Below, piece by piece: positions 1-6,356 of a stretch of 7,958 nucleotides of DNA. The DNA lies in assembly GCA_021772165.1 (NCBI GenBank), contig JAJFMM010000037.1, positions 1-7,958 on the forward strand. The letters run 5' to 3'. The position numbers and the translations under genes were made by a program. This stretch comes from Chlamydiota bacterium (lineage in GTDB: Bacteria > Chlamydiota > Chlamydiia > Chlamydiales > SM23-39). Within the stretch, counting starts at the first letter, position 1; each line of letters begins with the position of its first letter. The notes beneath the pieces are model-generated. The model had not been told where the DNA came from. It did not search any database and worked only from the letters and a program-made list of their open reading frames with translations.

Positions 1-930
1 GATTGCAATCTTTTCCCGCAAGAACGGATCTAGTTCCAGACCAGTTACAATTTCAGCGTCGCCTTTACCAAGAGAGCGGCATGGAAAGGAGAAGAAGAGA
101 TTCTCATCGATGCCGTAGGAATTTCCTTTGGAAGAAACGCCCATGGAAAACCAGTTTTCGGCAGCGGTCGGCTCTACAATCGCTCGCATGGCTCCCAGTG
201 CTGCGTTGGCAGCGGAGGCGGCAGAAGATTTTCCTCTCGCGCCAATCACTTCAGCGCCGCGTTTCTGAATTTTTTCAATGAGCTCGTGCTCTAGCCAATT
301 GCGATCTTGAATCACGTCGGCCGCTTTTTTTCCTCCGATCTTCGCATGGACAAAATCGGGTACTTGTGTGCTGGAGTGATTGCCCCAGATCGTTACATTC
401 GTTACCAAATCGATAGAGACGTTTGCCTTGTTGGCGAGCTGGTAAGTCGTGCGGTTATGATCGAGCTGTGTCATGGCGAAAAACTGATGCGCTCCGAGAT
501 CCGGTGCATGATGTTTTGCGATTAGACAGTTGGTATTGCAAGGATTGCCGACAACAAGAATGCGCACATCTCGAGAGGCGACCTCGTTCAATGCCTTACC
601 CTGTTCGACGAAAATTTTTCCATTTTCTGCGAGGAGCTCCTTTCTCTCCATGCCAGGTCCGCGAGGCTTCGCGCCCACGAGAAAAGCGTAATCGACGTCT
701 TGGAACAGCTCGTTTGCATCCGAGCCCATTTTGATCTCTTTTAGAAGAGGAAAACCACAATCGTGCAGCTCCATCACAACGCCTTTCAAGGAGGGTACGC
801 CGATAGGCAGATCTAGGAGGTGAAGAGCGATGGGTTGATCGGGTCCGAACAGTTCGCCATTGGCAATACGGAAAATGAGGCTATAGGCAATTTGCCCTGC
901 AGCCCCGGTAATGACGACTCTTTTAAGCAT
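1..930 (-). CDS. mdh: Malate dehydrogenase (3' end beyond window)
   Basis: NAD-dependent malate dehydrogenase, which interconverts malate and oxaloacetate in the cytoplasmic TCA cycle. The 310 visible residues lack a stop codon; the family is usually about 325-330 residues, so roughly 20 C-terminal residues lie outside. Reading from the ATG at 930, the dinucleotide-binding loop TGAAGQIAYSL starts at residue 8, with acidic D40 closing the second strand (LLD). The mobile catalytic loop AKPRGPGMER (87-96) supplies substrate-binding R90 and R96. GNPCNTN is at 128-134, the catalytic aspartate and arginine are D157 and R160 in LDHNR, and the catalytic histidine is H185 in WGNHSS. The spacing matches cytosolic-type MDH (Asp, +3 Arg, +28 His). 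TRLD, common in the family, is TQLD here. The start is supported by AAAGGG nine bases upstream, inside a hairpin loop. It follows the TIGR04255 gene by 42 bases on the same strand and may share its transcript. Confidence 0.95.
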   Translation of the reverse strand, partial: MLKRVVITGAAGQIAYSLIFRIANGELFGPDQPIALHLLDLPIGVPSLKGVVMELHDCGFPLLKEIKMGSDANELFQDVDYAFLVGAKPRGPGMERKELLAENGKIFVEQGKALNEVASRDVRILVVGNPCNTNCLIAKHHAPDLGAHQFFAMTQLDHNRTTYQLANKANVSIDLVTNVTIWGNHSSTQVPDFVHAKIGGKKAADVIQDRNWLEHELIEKIQKRGAEVIGARGKSSAASAANAALGAMRAIVEPTAAENWFSMGVSSKGNSYGIDENLFFSFPCRSLGKGDAEIVTGLELDPFLREKIAI

Positions 931-961
931 AGACGGAATCCCTTTCGGTGTTTCCGTCTAT
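929..961 (-). promoter_or_regulatory. Hairpin over the mdh ribosome binding site and start codon
   Basis: Read on the minus strand, ATAGACGGAA and TTCCGTCTAT are perfect 10-bp inverted complements around a 13-base loop, ACACCGAAAGGGA. The loop contains the only good Shine-Dalgarno sequence for mdh (AAAGGG). The 3' arm ends with the AT of the mdh ATG. If it folds in RNA it would bury the start codon while displaying the ribosome binding site. No U-tract follows, so it does not look like a terminator. The regulatory role is inference; the symmetry is seen directly. Confidence 0.5.
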
Positions 962-972
962 AAATAACAGAA

Positions 973-1764
973 TTAAGAAAACTTCTGAAGAAGTTTGCCT
1001 TTGAAGAGCGTCTCAAACCAATTTTTAGCAATCGAGTGCATCGAATCGAGCCAAGGATCGAGAGATCCTAGATCTTGAGGCGCATTTTCTCCGGTCGAGT
1101 TGAAGAGCATCTGCTGAATGATCGCAGGCTTGTCTTCTACACCACCGGAACCAATTCCTAGCATCGCGTTGCCCACAGGCTCTTCGATCTGGAATCCGGC
1201 GTTCAATGTGAGAGCTTCCGGGAAAGGCTTCATCTTGTTCTTCGTAAAGAGATCAGAATCGAGCTCTAGACGCGTATTGAGATTCTCCTCAAAGAACTTC
1301 ACAGGATTAATGCCAGCTTCCACATCCACGGCGTTGACGAAACGCAGTTCCGTCTTCAGGATATTGAGAGGAAATGTGCTCGCAGGATAGAAATCGGTGA
1401 AGGCTTCAAAGACACGAACGATCTCATGACGGAATTGATCCCAAGAGTATCCTTTCGCTTCATTGATTGTGAGAATGCCGGGACCCACTTGTACAATCGG
1501 CCATTCGTCAGCAGACTTTCTCATGCGGTGACGCACCACGTAAGGGCCAGCATCGGGATGCATCTGAACAGAGGGAAGGTCCTCAGCTACTGTGTATTCC
1601 TTTTTAAAACGATCATACAGTCTTCCATAAAGCAGAGGATAAGCAGGATCTCTTACCGTCTGTGTATTGGGAACCTGAGGCATTTCCCACCGCATTTCGA
1701 AGATTGCTTCGAGAATGGGTGCTTTTTTTAAAGCAGAACTGCTTTTTTTTGTGGTACTGGTCAT
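973..1764 (-). CDS. TIGR04255 family protein, function unknown
   Basis: A 263-residue, probably cytoplasmic protein with no signal peptide or membrane segment. It carries the family hallmarks: APILEAIFEMRW near the N-terminus (residues 15-26), a central VGPGILTINEAKGYSW block (93-108), RFVNAVDVEAG (141-151) and a C-terminal helix WLDSMHSIAKNWFETLF (238-254). Length and motif order fit TIGR04255, a family with scattered occurrence in bacteria and no established biochemical role. The N-terminal 14 residues are rich in Ser, Thr and Lys and precede the conserved domain. The ATG start is supported by AGGAG nine bases upstream. It lies 68 bases downstream of tgt and 42 bases upstream of mdh, all on the same strand. 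A possible promoter of its own lies in the gap after tgt. No function should be inferred from the neighbours. Confidence 0.85.
   Translation of the reverse strand: MTSTTKKSSSALKKAPILEAIFEMRWEMPQVPNTQTVRDPAYPLLYGRLYDRFKKEYTVAEDLPSVQMHPDAGPYVVRHRMRKSADEWPIVQVGPGILTINEAKGYSWDQFRHEIVRVFEAFTDFYPASTFPLNILKTELRFVNAVDVEAGINPVKFFEENLNTRLELDSDLFTKNKMKPFPEALTLNAGFQIEEPVGNAMLGIGSGGVEDKPAIIQQMLFNSTGENAPQDLGSLDPWLDSMHSIAKNWFETLFKGKLLQKFS
979..996 (-). other. Small inverted repeat at the 3' end of the TIGR04255 gene
   Basis: On the minus strand AAACTTC and GAAGTTT form a 7-bp stem with a TTCA loop, inside the last codons of the gene and followed by TTCTTAATTCT. The stem is A/T-rich and the following U's are interrupted, so it would be at best a weak terminator or a pause ahead of the mdh leader hairpin. 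Confidence 0.3.
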
Positions 1765-1793
1765 GGTTATTTTCTCCTAAAAACTAACTGGAG

Positions 1794-1822
1794 AATCTAT
1801 CAAACACAAGCCCAAAGATCAA
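1794..1822 (-). promoter_or_regulatory. Possible sigma-70-type promoter for the TIGR04255 gene
   Basis: In the 68-base gap after tgt the minus strand reads TTGATC (1822-1817), a 17-base spacer, then TAGATT (1799-1794). Each box matches four of six consensus bases and the spacing is ideal. The inferred transcript would start near 1787 and carry a leader of about 20-25 bases with the AGGAG ribosome binding site. It would let the TIGR04255-mdh pair be expressed apart from tgt. Matches of this quality also arise by chance. Confidence 0.4.
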
Positions 1823-1832
1823 GAAACAATCG

Positions 1833-2960
1833 TTAGATCTGATTATCGGCGATCGCCTGCCGCGTACGCTTCATCATCTCGACCATGAACGTCAAATTAT
1901 GCACGGTAGCCAGAGCATAAGCTGTCAATTCATGTGCTTTGAACAGATGGTGCAGATATGCGAGAGAGAAATTTTGGCATGTTGAGCAGATACAATCCTG
2001 TTCAATTGGCTGAAAATTGTTCGCATACTCCGCTTTCCCTATTTTGAGATTGCCCAGGCGGGTCAACAGCATTCCGTGCCGGGCAGCGCGTGTCGGGTAG
2101 GAGCTATCAAACGTATCGATACCGAGTGGAACAAGCGCTTCGAGAGAGTCGAGATCGCCGATGCCTAAGAGATGCGTGGGCTTCTCTTCCGGCAGGCGAG
2201 GCACAGCCTCTTGTAGCATAGCGCTCATCTCCCCTTTATTTTTTCCAACGCTGCCGCCAATGGCATAGCCATCAAAAGGCAGATTAGAGAGAAAATTACA
2301 GCTCTGTTTACGCAGTTCGGAATCGATTCCGCCGTGAACAACAGCGTACATCGCCTGGCCCTCAGGATTTTTCAAGTGCTCATCGAGAGAACGCTTTTCC
2401 CAGCGGTGCGTTCTTTCCAGAGAGCTTCTCAACTTGCCGGCATCGATATGGTAAGGTGGCAGTTCGTCGAAAGGGATGATGATATCAGCTCCAAAAGCCT
2501 TTTGCGCCGCAATCGAAGATTCCGGGGTCAAAAGCACTTTGCTGCCATCGCGATACGATCGAAAGAGGACACCCTCTTCATTGATCTTGAGCACGTGGCC
2601 TTCGTTCTTTTTCGAGCCGCGGCTCTTCAGTTCATCGGCTACAGAACCGTAGGCGAGAGAAAAGACCTGAAAACCTCCGGAATCAGTGATGATCGGCATC
2701 TTACGGTTGATGAAGCGATGCAAACCACCGGCTCTTTTCACCACGTCCGTGCCCGGCTGCAGCAGGAGGTGATAGGTATTGCAAAACATGAGTTGCAGAC
2801 CAATCGCATCGACCATCTCATTGTCGAGGCCCTTGATCGTCCCGTTCGTTCCTACGGCGACAAAATTGGGCGTGTCGATGATACCGTGGCTAGTATGGAT
2901 ACGCCCGACGCGCGCACGCGATTTCGTAGAGCGATGGAGAATTTCAAAGCGAAACGTCAT
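1833..2960 (-). CDS. tgt: tRNA-guanine transglycosylase (queuine/preQ1-inserting)
   Basis: Tgt replaces guanine 34 in the anticodon wobble position of GUN tRNAs (His, Tyr, Asp, Asn) with a 7-deazaguanine base. The 375-residue protein is a complete family member. General acid/base D93 lies in TDSGGFQVFSL, nucleophile D285 in GIDTFDSSYPTRAARHG, and the zinc site is C323, C325, C328 (CICSTC) and H354, with the same spacing as in the Zymomonas enzyme. D165 (PFDELPPY) matches the base-recognition aspartate. The pocket differs from preQ1-specific bacterial Tgt: GGLAVGE is replaced by GGSVGKN (235-241), placing G239 where Val233 sits, L167 where Cys158 sits, and H209 where Gln203 is expected. About 18 residues are inserted after the first motif (around 103-122). 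The ATG overlaps the yhhQ stop in ATGA, with GAGG seven bases upstream. This predicts coupled translation and a use for imported base, probably queuine. Confidence 0.95.
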   Translation of the reverse strand: MTFRFEILHRSTKSRARVGRIHTSHGIIDTPNFVAVGTNGTIKGLDNEMVDAIGLQLMFCNTYHLLLQPGTDVVKRAGGLHRFINRKMPIITDSGGFQVFSLAYGSVADELKSRGSKKNEGHVLKINEEGVLFRSYRDGSKVLLTPESSIAAQKAFGADIIIPFDELPPYHIDAGKLRSSLERTHRWEKRSLDEHLKNPEGQAMYAVVHGGIDSELRKQSCNFLSNLPFDGYAIGGSVGKNKGEMSAMLQEAVPRLPEEKPTHLLGIGDLDSLEALVPLGIDTFDSSYPTRAARHGMLLTRLGNLKIGKAEYANNFQPIEQDCICSTCQNFSLAYLHHLFKAHELTAYALATVHNLTFMVEMMKRTRQAIADNQI

Positions 2961-3628
2961 GCAAGTGCCTCATTTTCTTCTTTGTGAAAGCGCTTCAACA
3001 ATAATGCCAGTGAGCTGCTGCAAGCGATGATCGCACATTTGACCGCGTAACTAAGAATCATGATGTCAGCGAGAGACTCTACAATTCCATACAGACCGAA
3101 AAAGCTAAAAAGGACCGTGTCGAGAGCCTGACTGATCAGCAAAGAGAAGAGCACTCGAATGCCGAAATGTTTCAACCCCGTTCTCATGAATTTGAAAAAG
3201 AGAACATCGAGCCTCTGCACGAGATAGTAAACGCCGATCGATGCGGCAACAATGCGTGGCGCAGAAGAGAGAATCGAGACAAAAGAGCCATGAGTCGAAT
3301 CAAACGTGCTGGGAGAATAGAGGAGATGCACCTGCGACATACAAGCAAAAAGAATCAGCGCAGCTAAAGAGGCTCTCACCGCTTTTTTGGCCTCTTCAGA
3401 ACCGTAAATCTCCTGCAAGAGATTGAGGCCCAGAATCCCGCCAACGGCAAAGACATCGCTAGCCGTTACATGAAAGCCAAACAGCTCAATTTGCTTCACA
3501 ACAAACAGGTTGGCCAAGACTCCGGAAAGGGCGATATAAACCCCCAGAGCCATCTTCCCTAGACGGACAGCCACCCCTAGAAAAAAGAGAGCCGAAAAGA
3601 TGTGCAGGATAAAAATCAGTTCATTCAT
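2957..3628 (-). CDS. yhhQ: Queuosine precursor transporter (YhhQ/VUT family)
   Basis: A 223-residue inner-membrane protein with about six hydrophobic segments, the usual size and topology for the VUT/YhhQ (DUF165) family, which imports 7-deazaguanine bases for queuosine synthesis. Family signatures are visible: ASDVFAVGGILGLNLLQEIYG (in 56-76), then PRIVAASIGVYYLVQRLD (124-141) and ISQALDTVLFSFF (165-177). Together these contain the charged and polar residues expected in the substrate path. Its stop overlaps the tgt start by 4 bases and its start overlaps the preceding exported-protein gene by 8 bases, so the three form one operon. There is no clear Shine-Dalgarno before the ATG at 3628, which suggests coupling to upstream translation. 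In Chlamydia trachomatis YhhQ and Tgt are reported to salvage queuine itself; the linkage here supports the same role, but transported substrate cannot be read from sequence. Confidence 0.9.
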   Translation of the reverse strand: MNELIFILHIFSALFFLGVAVRLGKMALGVYIALSGVLANLFVVKQIELFGFHVTASDVFAVGGILGLNLLQEIYGSEEAKKAVRASLAALILFACMSQVHLLYSPSTFDSTHGSFVSILSSAPRIVAASIGVYYLVQRLDVLFFKFMRTGLKHFGIRVLFSLLISQALDTVLFSFFGLYGIVESLADIMILSYAVKCAIIACSSSLALLLKRFHKEENEALA

Positions 3629-4013
3629 CAGGGGGGAAAGTATAGGTCAAAGATGCCGAATTTTCAAGACTCAAGTTGCCGATGTGTAGACCATTAATAA
3701 ATAATTGATACCCACCTTCTAGAAGAGGTGGAAAAGAGAAGACTCCTCGATGAGGTCCGAAAGCACAAAGACAAATGCCCTTTGGATCGGTCATGACCTG
3801 TAGAGAGAGAAGACCGGGATGCTCCCCTATTGGAGCCTGTATTTCTGCGCCTGTAAGAATCAGAGGACACATCGACACGCGCACTTCAGAAGAGATGTGC
3901 AGATCAAGACTTGTAGACGTTTTTTCAACGTGGACGCTGTAGCTTTCTTCCTTTCCATAAAGGAACGAACAGCAAATTAAAAAAGTAGCTAGGATGGTAA
4001 TCTTTCTTTTCAT
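3621..4013 (-). CDS. Unrecognised exported protein, first gene of the queuine-salvage operon
   Basis: I do not recognise this 130-residue protein. It opens with a classical signal peptide: MKRK, a hydrophobic core ITILATFLICCSFL, and a plausible signal peptidase I site after LYG (residue 20). The paired cysteines at 14-15 do not make a proper lipobox, so a lipoprotein is less likely. The mature part of about 110 residues looks beta-rich, with alternating segments such as SYSVHVEKTSTSLDLHIS and three cysteines (CPLIL, GICLCAFG). The ATG at 4013 is preferred over an in-frame TTG at 4067 because it is preceded by GAGGG and gives a proper signal peptide. It overlaps yhhQ by 8 bases, so it is almost surely co-expressed with transporter and Tgt. 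A periplasmic or outer-membrane role in supplying the transporter is possible but is inference only. Confidence 0.75.
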   Translation of the reverse strand: MKRKITILATFLICCSFLYGKEESYSVHVEKTSTSLDLHISSEVRVSMCPLILTGAEIQAPIGEHPGLLSLQVMTDPKGICLCAFGPHRGVFSFPPLLEGGYQLFINGLHIGNLSLENSASLTYTFPPDE

Positions 4014-4022
4014 AAAACCCTC

Positions 4023-4052
4023 TTGCAAAGGGGGTAAAGAGTAAGATAAACT
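4023..4052 (+). promoter_or_regulatory. Weak promoter candidate for the rightward paralogue genes
   Basis: In the divergent gap, TTGCAA (4023-4028) and TAAACT (4047-4052) are spaced by 18 bases; each matches four of six consensus positions. A start near 4059 would give a leader of about 34 bases ending in the GGAG ribosome binding site of the first paralogue. I found no comparably good match for the leftward operon in this gap. Confidence 0.25.
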
Positions 4053-4070
4053 AATGCTTCTCTTCAAGGG

Positions 4071-4266
4071 AATTTAATTATGGAGAATTCCAATGAATGC
4101 TGTTTCTATAGTAACTAAGCCACCCTCTTATCTTGAATCTCTAAAGGACTTTGCCAACGAGAGCAAGCCTCTTTTAGAAAAAGTGGCCCGAGTTGCGCTA
4201 GCCGTCCTCCTTGTTATCCCTGCGCTCCTAGCCGACGCTGCAACTAAAATTTATCATTACACCCAG
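4071..4266 (+). repeat. Direct repeat copy 1 (leader plus N-terminal coding region)
   Basis: This 196-base block aligns without gaps to 4557-4752. It begins with the shared leader AATTTAATTA and continues through the ribosome binding site and the first 58 codons. Identity drops sharply after the ACACCCAG at the end of the block. The two copies mark a tandem gene duplication that included upstream sequence. Confidence 0.8.
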
Positions 4267-4554
4267 CCTCTCAACGATGTTGAAGAGATCGCAGAGCCAG
4301 CTCCTGTACAAACGGAAATCAGTTTGGCAGAGGATGTCCACATATTGCACCCTTCGTTTAAAGATTTTTACCAGCCGCAAGATCTCCAGGCCATATTTCT
4401 TGCAATGTCCTTTATCAGAACTCCTCAATTCGATGACTCGGGAAAAAAGTTCGCAACAGAACTCGCTGAGACCCTTTCCCTAAACTCTTTTCTTAACAAC
4501 CCCTCGTTTCATACAGAACTCTTTCAAAGAGAAAAAGCTCTTCAAAAAAATTAG
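4093..4554 (+). CDS. Unrecognised single-membrane-segment protein, shorter paralogue
   Basis: I do not recognise the family. The 153-residue protein has a polar, helix-prone N-terminus (SYLESLKDFANESKPLLEKV, 12-31), a single hydrophobic segment VALAVLLVIPALLADAA (34-50), and a mainly polar remainder. Residues 1-58 match the next gene at 48 positions by eye. Similarity continues more weakly to about residue 130 (MSFIRTPQF against MSFMKTPEL), after which this copy ends about 70 residues earlier than its neighbour. The ATG has GGAG seven bases upstream. Lysine-flanked anchoring in a membrane, possibly the inner or host-inclusion membrane, is an inference. The short end may reflect decay of the duplicated copy or a genuinely different tail. 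Confidence 0.75.
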   Translation: MNAVSIVTKPPSYLESLKDFANESKPLLEKVARVALAVLLVIPALLADAATKIYHYTQPLNDVEEIAEPAPVQTEISLAEDVHILHPSFKDFYQPQDLQAIFLAMSFIRTPQFDDSGKKFATELAETLSLNSFLNNPSFHTELFQREKALQKN

Positions 4555-4556
4555 TT

Positions 4557-4752
4557 AATTTAATTACGGAAAATTCCAATGAACTCAGTTTCTATAGTAG
4601 CTAAGCCTCCTTCCTTTCTAGAATCTCTAGAGAATTTTGCCAACGAGAGCAAACCCTGTTTAGAAAAAGTGGCCCGAGTTGCTCTTGCCATCCTCCTTGT
4701 CATTCCTGCGCTCCTAGCCGACGTAGTTACTAAAATATACAACTACACCCAG
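4557..4752 (+). repeat. Direct repeat copy 2 (leader plus N-terminal coding region)
   Basis: Second copy of the gapless 196-base block at 4071-4266. It differs in the ribosome binding region, where TGGAGAATTCCA becomes CGGAAAATTCCA, so the copy has a poorer Shine-Dalgarno sequence. Many of the other changes fall at third codon positions, which suggests that the coding sequence has been under selection since duplication. Confidence 0.8.
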
Positions 4753-5250
4753 ATTCAACAGTACGTTCCTAGCGCACCCCCTCTAGAGATAGAGAACGAG
4801 GAGGTCCGCATGGCAAACAATGTCGACTTTCTGCGCACCACATTTAAAAGGAGTTTAGGTCCGGAAGATGGCCGCCTCTTTTCTATAACAATGTCCTTTA
4901 TGAAAACACCTGAGCTAGGGAGCCCCGGAACAAAGCTCGCAGCAGAACTCACACTTCTCGGATTATTTTGCTTATACAGTAGGCTCTCACTCCCAAGTTT
5001 CATCGAACTAGACACCCCTATTGGCGATTATACGCTCAGAGAGCTCGCAATGGAGTGCAGATCGATGAGTGCACCAGAGTGGGAAGCTTTCGAAAAGTCG
5101 CTCCACTTCACAACGGATGAATCGCCTCGCAATATAGCCTTCATCCAGCAGGCAAACCATCTCAGCTATAATCCTGATTTTGTCAAAACGATTATCGCCC
5201 TAACAACAGATCGGGCATTGACCGAAGAACTTGAACGTGGTAACGTATAA
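4579..5250 (+). CDS. Unrecognised single-membrane-segment protein, longer paralogue
   Basis: A 223-residue paralogue of the preceding gene, 24 bases downstream of it. The same N-terminal plan is kept: FLESLENFANESKPCLEKVA (13-32), then hydrophobic VALAILLVIPALLADVV (34-50) and TKIYNYTQ. A proline- and acid-rich linker follows (VPSAPPLEIENEEV). The rest appears soluble and largely helical, with MSFMKTPEL around 109-117 conserved in the paralogue. The C-terminal 70 residues, absent from the shorter copy, include MSAPEWEAFEKSLHF and a helical end DRALTEELERGNV. I know of no function. The conserved membrane segment plus divergent tail pattern resembles lineage-specific chlamydial families, some of them host-directed, but no export signal is evident. 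The weak GGAAAA before the ATG may mean it depends on translation of the first gene. Confidence 0.8.
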   Translation: MNSVSIVAKPPSFLESLENFANESKPCLEKVARVALAILLVIPALLADVVTKIYNYTQIQQYVPSAPPLEIENEEVRMANNVDFLRTTFKRSLGPEDGRLFSITMSFMKTPELGSPGTKLAAELTLLGLFCLYSRLSLPSFIELDTPIGDYTLRELAMECRSMSAPEWEAFEKSLHFTTDESPRNIAFIQQANHLSYNPDFVKTIIALTTDRALTEELERGNV

Positions 5251-5284
5251 AAACTAATTTTATGAATAATAAAGCGAGAATACC

Positions 5285-6235
5285 ATGTCTGTTCTGATTG
5301 TAATGATGATGTATGCCGTATGGTCCAGTGTTTTCTCACTGGGAAAAATGGCGCTAGAAGTCTCTCCCCCTCTGTTTCTCACCTCATCTCGTATGCTGCT
5401 TGCCGGCATCTTGCTGTTAGCATTTCTAGCGATCTTCAAACGATCACAGCTCAAGTTCTCGCCCAAGCTTCTCATTCCTCTCGGTCTCTATGGCTTTCTG
5501 GGGATGTACCTGACCAACGCATTTGAATTCTGGAGCCTCCAGCACCTCTCTGCTGCAAAAACCTGTTTCCTCTATAGCCTCTCACCATTTTTAGCCGCGT
5601 TCTTCTCCTACCTACACTTTGGAGAAAAAATGAACCGCCGCAAATGGATCGGCATGGGCATCGGAATGGCCGGAATCTTACCTGCACTCTCTATCCAGAC
5701 CGGATCTGAGGGCATCATCGGGGGCCTCTTTTTCCTCTCCTGGCCTGAACTAGCCATGATGGCAGCCGTTCTCTGCTCATCGTATGGATGGATCCTGCTC
5801 CGACTCCTCGTAAAGGACTCAGCCGTTTCTCCTTCTCTCTCTAACGGAATCGGGATGCTCATTGGTGGAGCCTTTGCTCTAGGGCACTCCCTGTTCGTCG
5901 ATACCTGGAATCCCCTTCCTGTAGCAAGCGACGCCATGCCCGCTTTTGCACAGGGGATAATCCTGATGACGCTTGTCTCGAACATCATCTGCTCGAATCT
6001 CTACGGATTCGTGCTGAAGCGCTTTACTGCGACCTTCGTCTCATTCATGGGTCTACTCAGCCCTATTTTTGCTTCTATCAATAGCTGGTTCTTCCTTGGA
6101 GAGGCACCATCGCTCGTCATTCTCCTCTCTACGGGTATCGTGAGCATAGGTCTCTATCTCGTATACAGCGCTGAGCTTCGCCAAGGTTACATCCGCAAAG
6201 CTTCTGCTCCAACTCCAGCAACAGCTCAGAACTAA
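5285..6235 (+). CDS. DMT superfamily transporter (EamA family)
   Basis: A 316-residue inner-membrane carrier with about ten hydrophobic segments arranged as two EamA repeats (roughly 2-135 and 150-296), the standard DMT size and plan. The end of repeat one shows LSPFLAAFFSYLHFGEKM (99-116), and repeat two shows GLLSPIFASINSWFFLGE (256-273); each is the usual proline-containing helix followed by a GE turn. A short polar tail rich in Pro and Ala ends the protein. Substrate cannot be told from sequence: relatives export amino acids or metabolites, and a DMT protein of C. trachomatis imports S-adenosylmethionine, so import from the host is one option. The ATG at 5285 has only a poor ribosome binding site (GCGAGA). 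It lies 34 bases after the second paralogue and may share its transcript, with a hairpin closing the unit downstream. Confidence 0.92.
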   Translation: MSVLIVMMMYAVWSSVFSLGKMALEVSPPLFLTSSRMLLAGILLLAFLAIFKRSQLKFSPKLLIPLGLYGFLGMYLTNAFEFWSLQHLSAAKTCFLYSLSPFLAAFFSYLHFGEKMNRRKWIGMGIGMAGILPALSIQTGSEGIIGGLFFLSWPELAMMAAVLCSSYGWILLRLLVKDSAVSPSLSNGIGMLIGGAFALGHSLFVDTWNPLPVASDAMPAFAQGIILMTLVSNIICSNLYGFVLKRFTATFVSFMGLLSPIFASINSWFFLGEAPSLVILLSTGIVSIGLYLVYSAELRQGYIRKASAPTPATAQN

Positions 6236-6243
6236 TCAGGATC

Positions 6244-6262
6244 AGGGGGGATACCTCCCCCT
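6244..6262 (+). terminator. G/C-rich hairpin after the DMT transporter
   Basis: AGGGGG (6244-6249) pairs with CCCCCT (6257-6262), six base pairs around a seven-base loop, starting nine bases after the transporter stop. An alternative fold pairs one more G/C with a bulged T. No T-tract follows, so this is an incomplete intrinsic terminator or an RNA 3'-end stabiliser. Confidence 0.4.
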
Positions 6263-6356
6263 ATCAATCTACTAATCACCCATGCCGATATAAAGATCTG
6301 TTAAATAAACCTAACTCTCTGTATCTTCCTCGCAAAATTTTTAGAGGTCAATAACG

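Noticed and set aside
2334..2987. Long open frame of 217 codons on the plus strand
   Set aside because: It is antisense to tgt, whose catalytic and zinc motifs are unmistakable; the translated product has no recognisable domain and no good ribosome binding site was seen.
3961..4013. Lipoprotein signal at the CC of the exported protein
   Set aside because: The residues before each cysteine (FLI and LIC) lack the small residue required at -1, so a signal peptidase II site is unlikely.
4014..4067. Upstream TTG extension of the exported-protein gene by 18 residues
   Set aside because: The ATG at 4013 has a nearby ribosome binding site and gives a standard signal peptide; the extension would bury it behind a polar stretch.
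4080..4118. Short upstream frame starting at ATGGAG and overlapping the first paralogue start
   Set aside because: The duplicated leader has ACG in place of this ATG, so the frame is not kept between copies.
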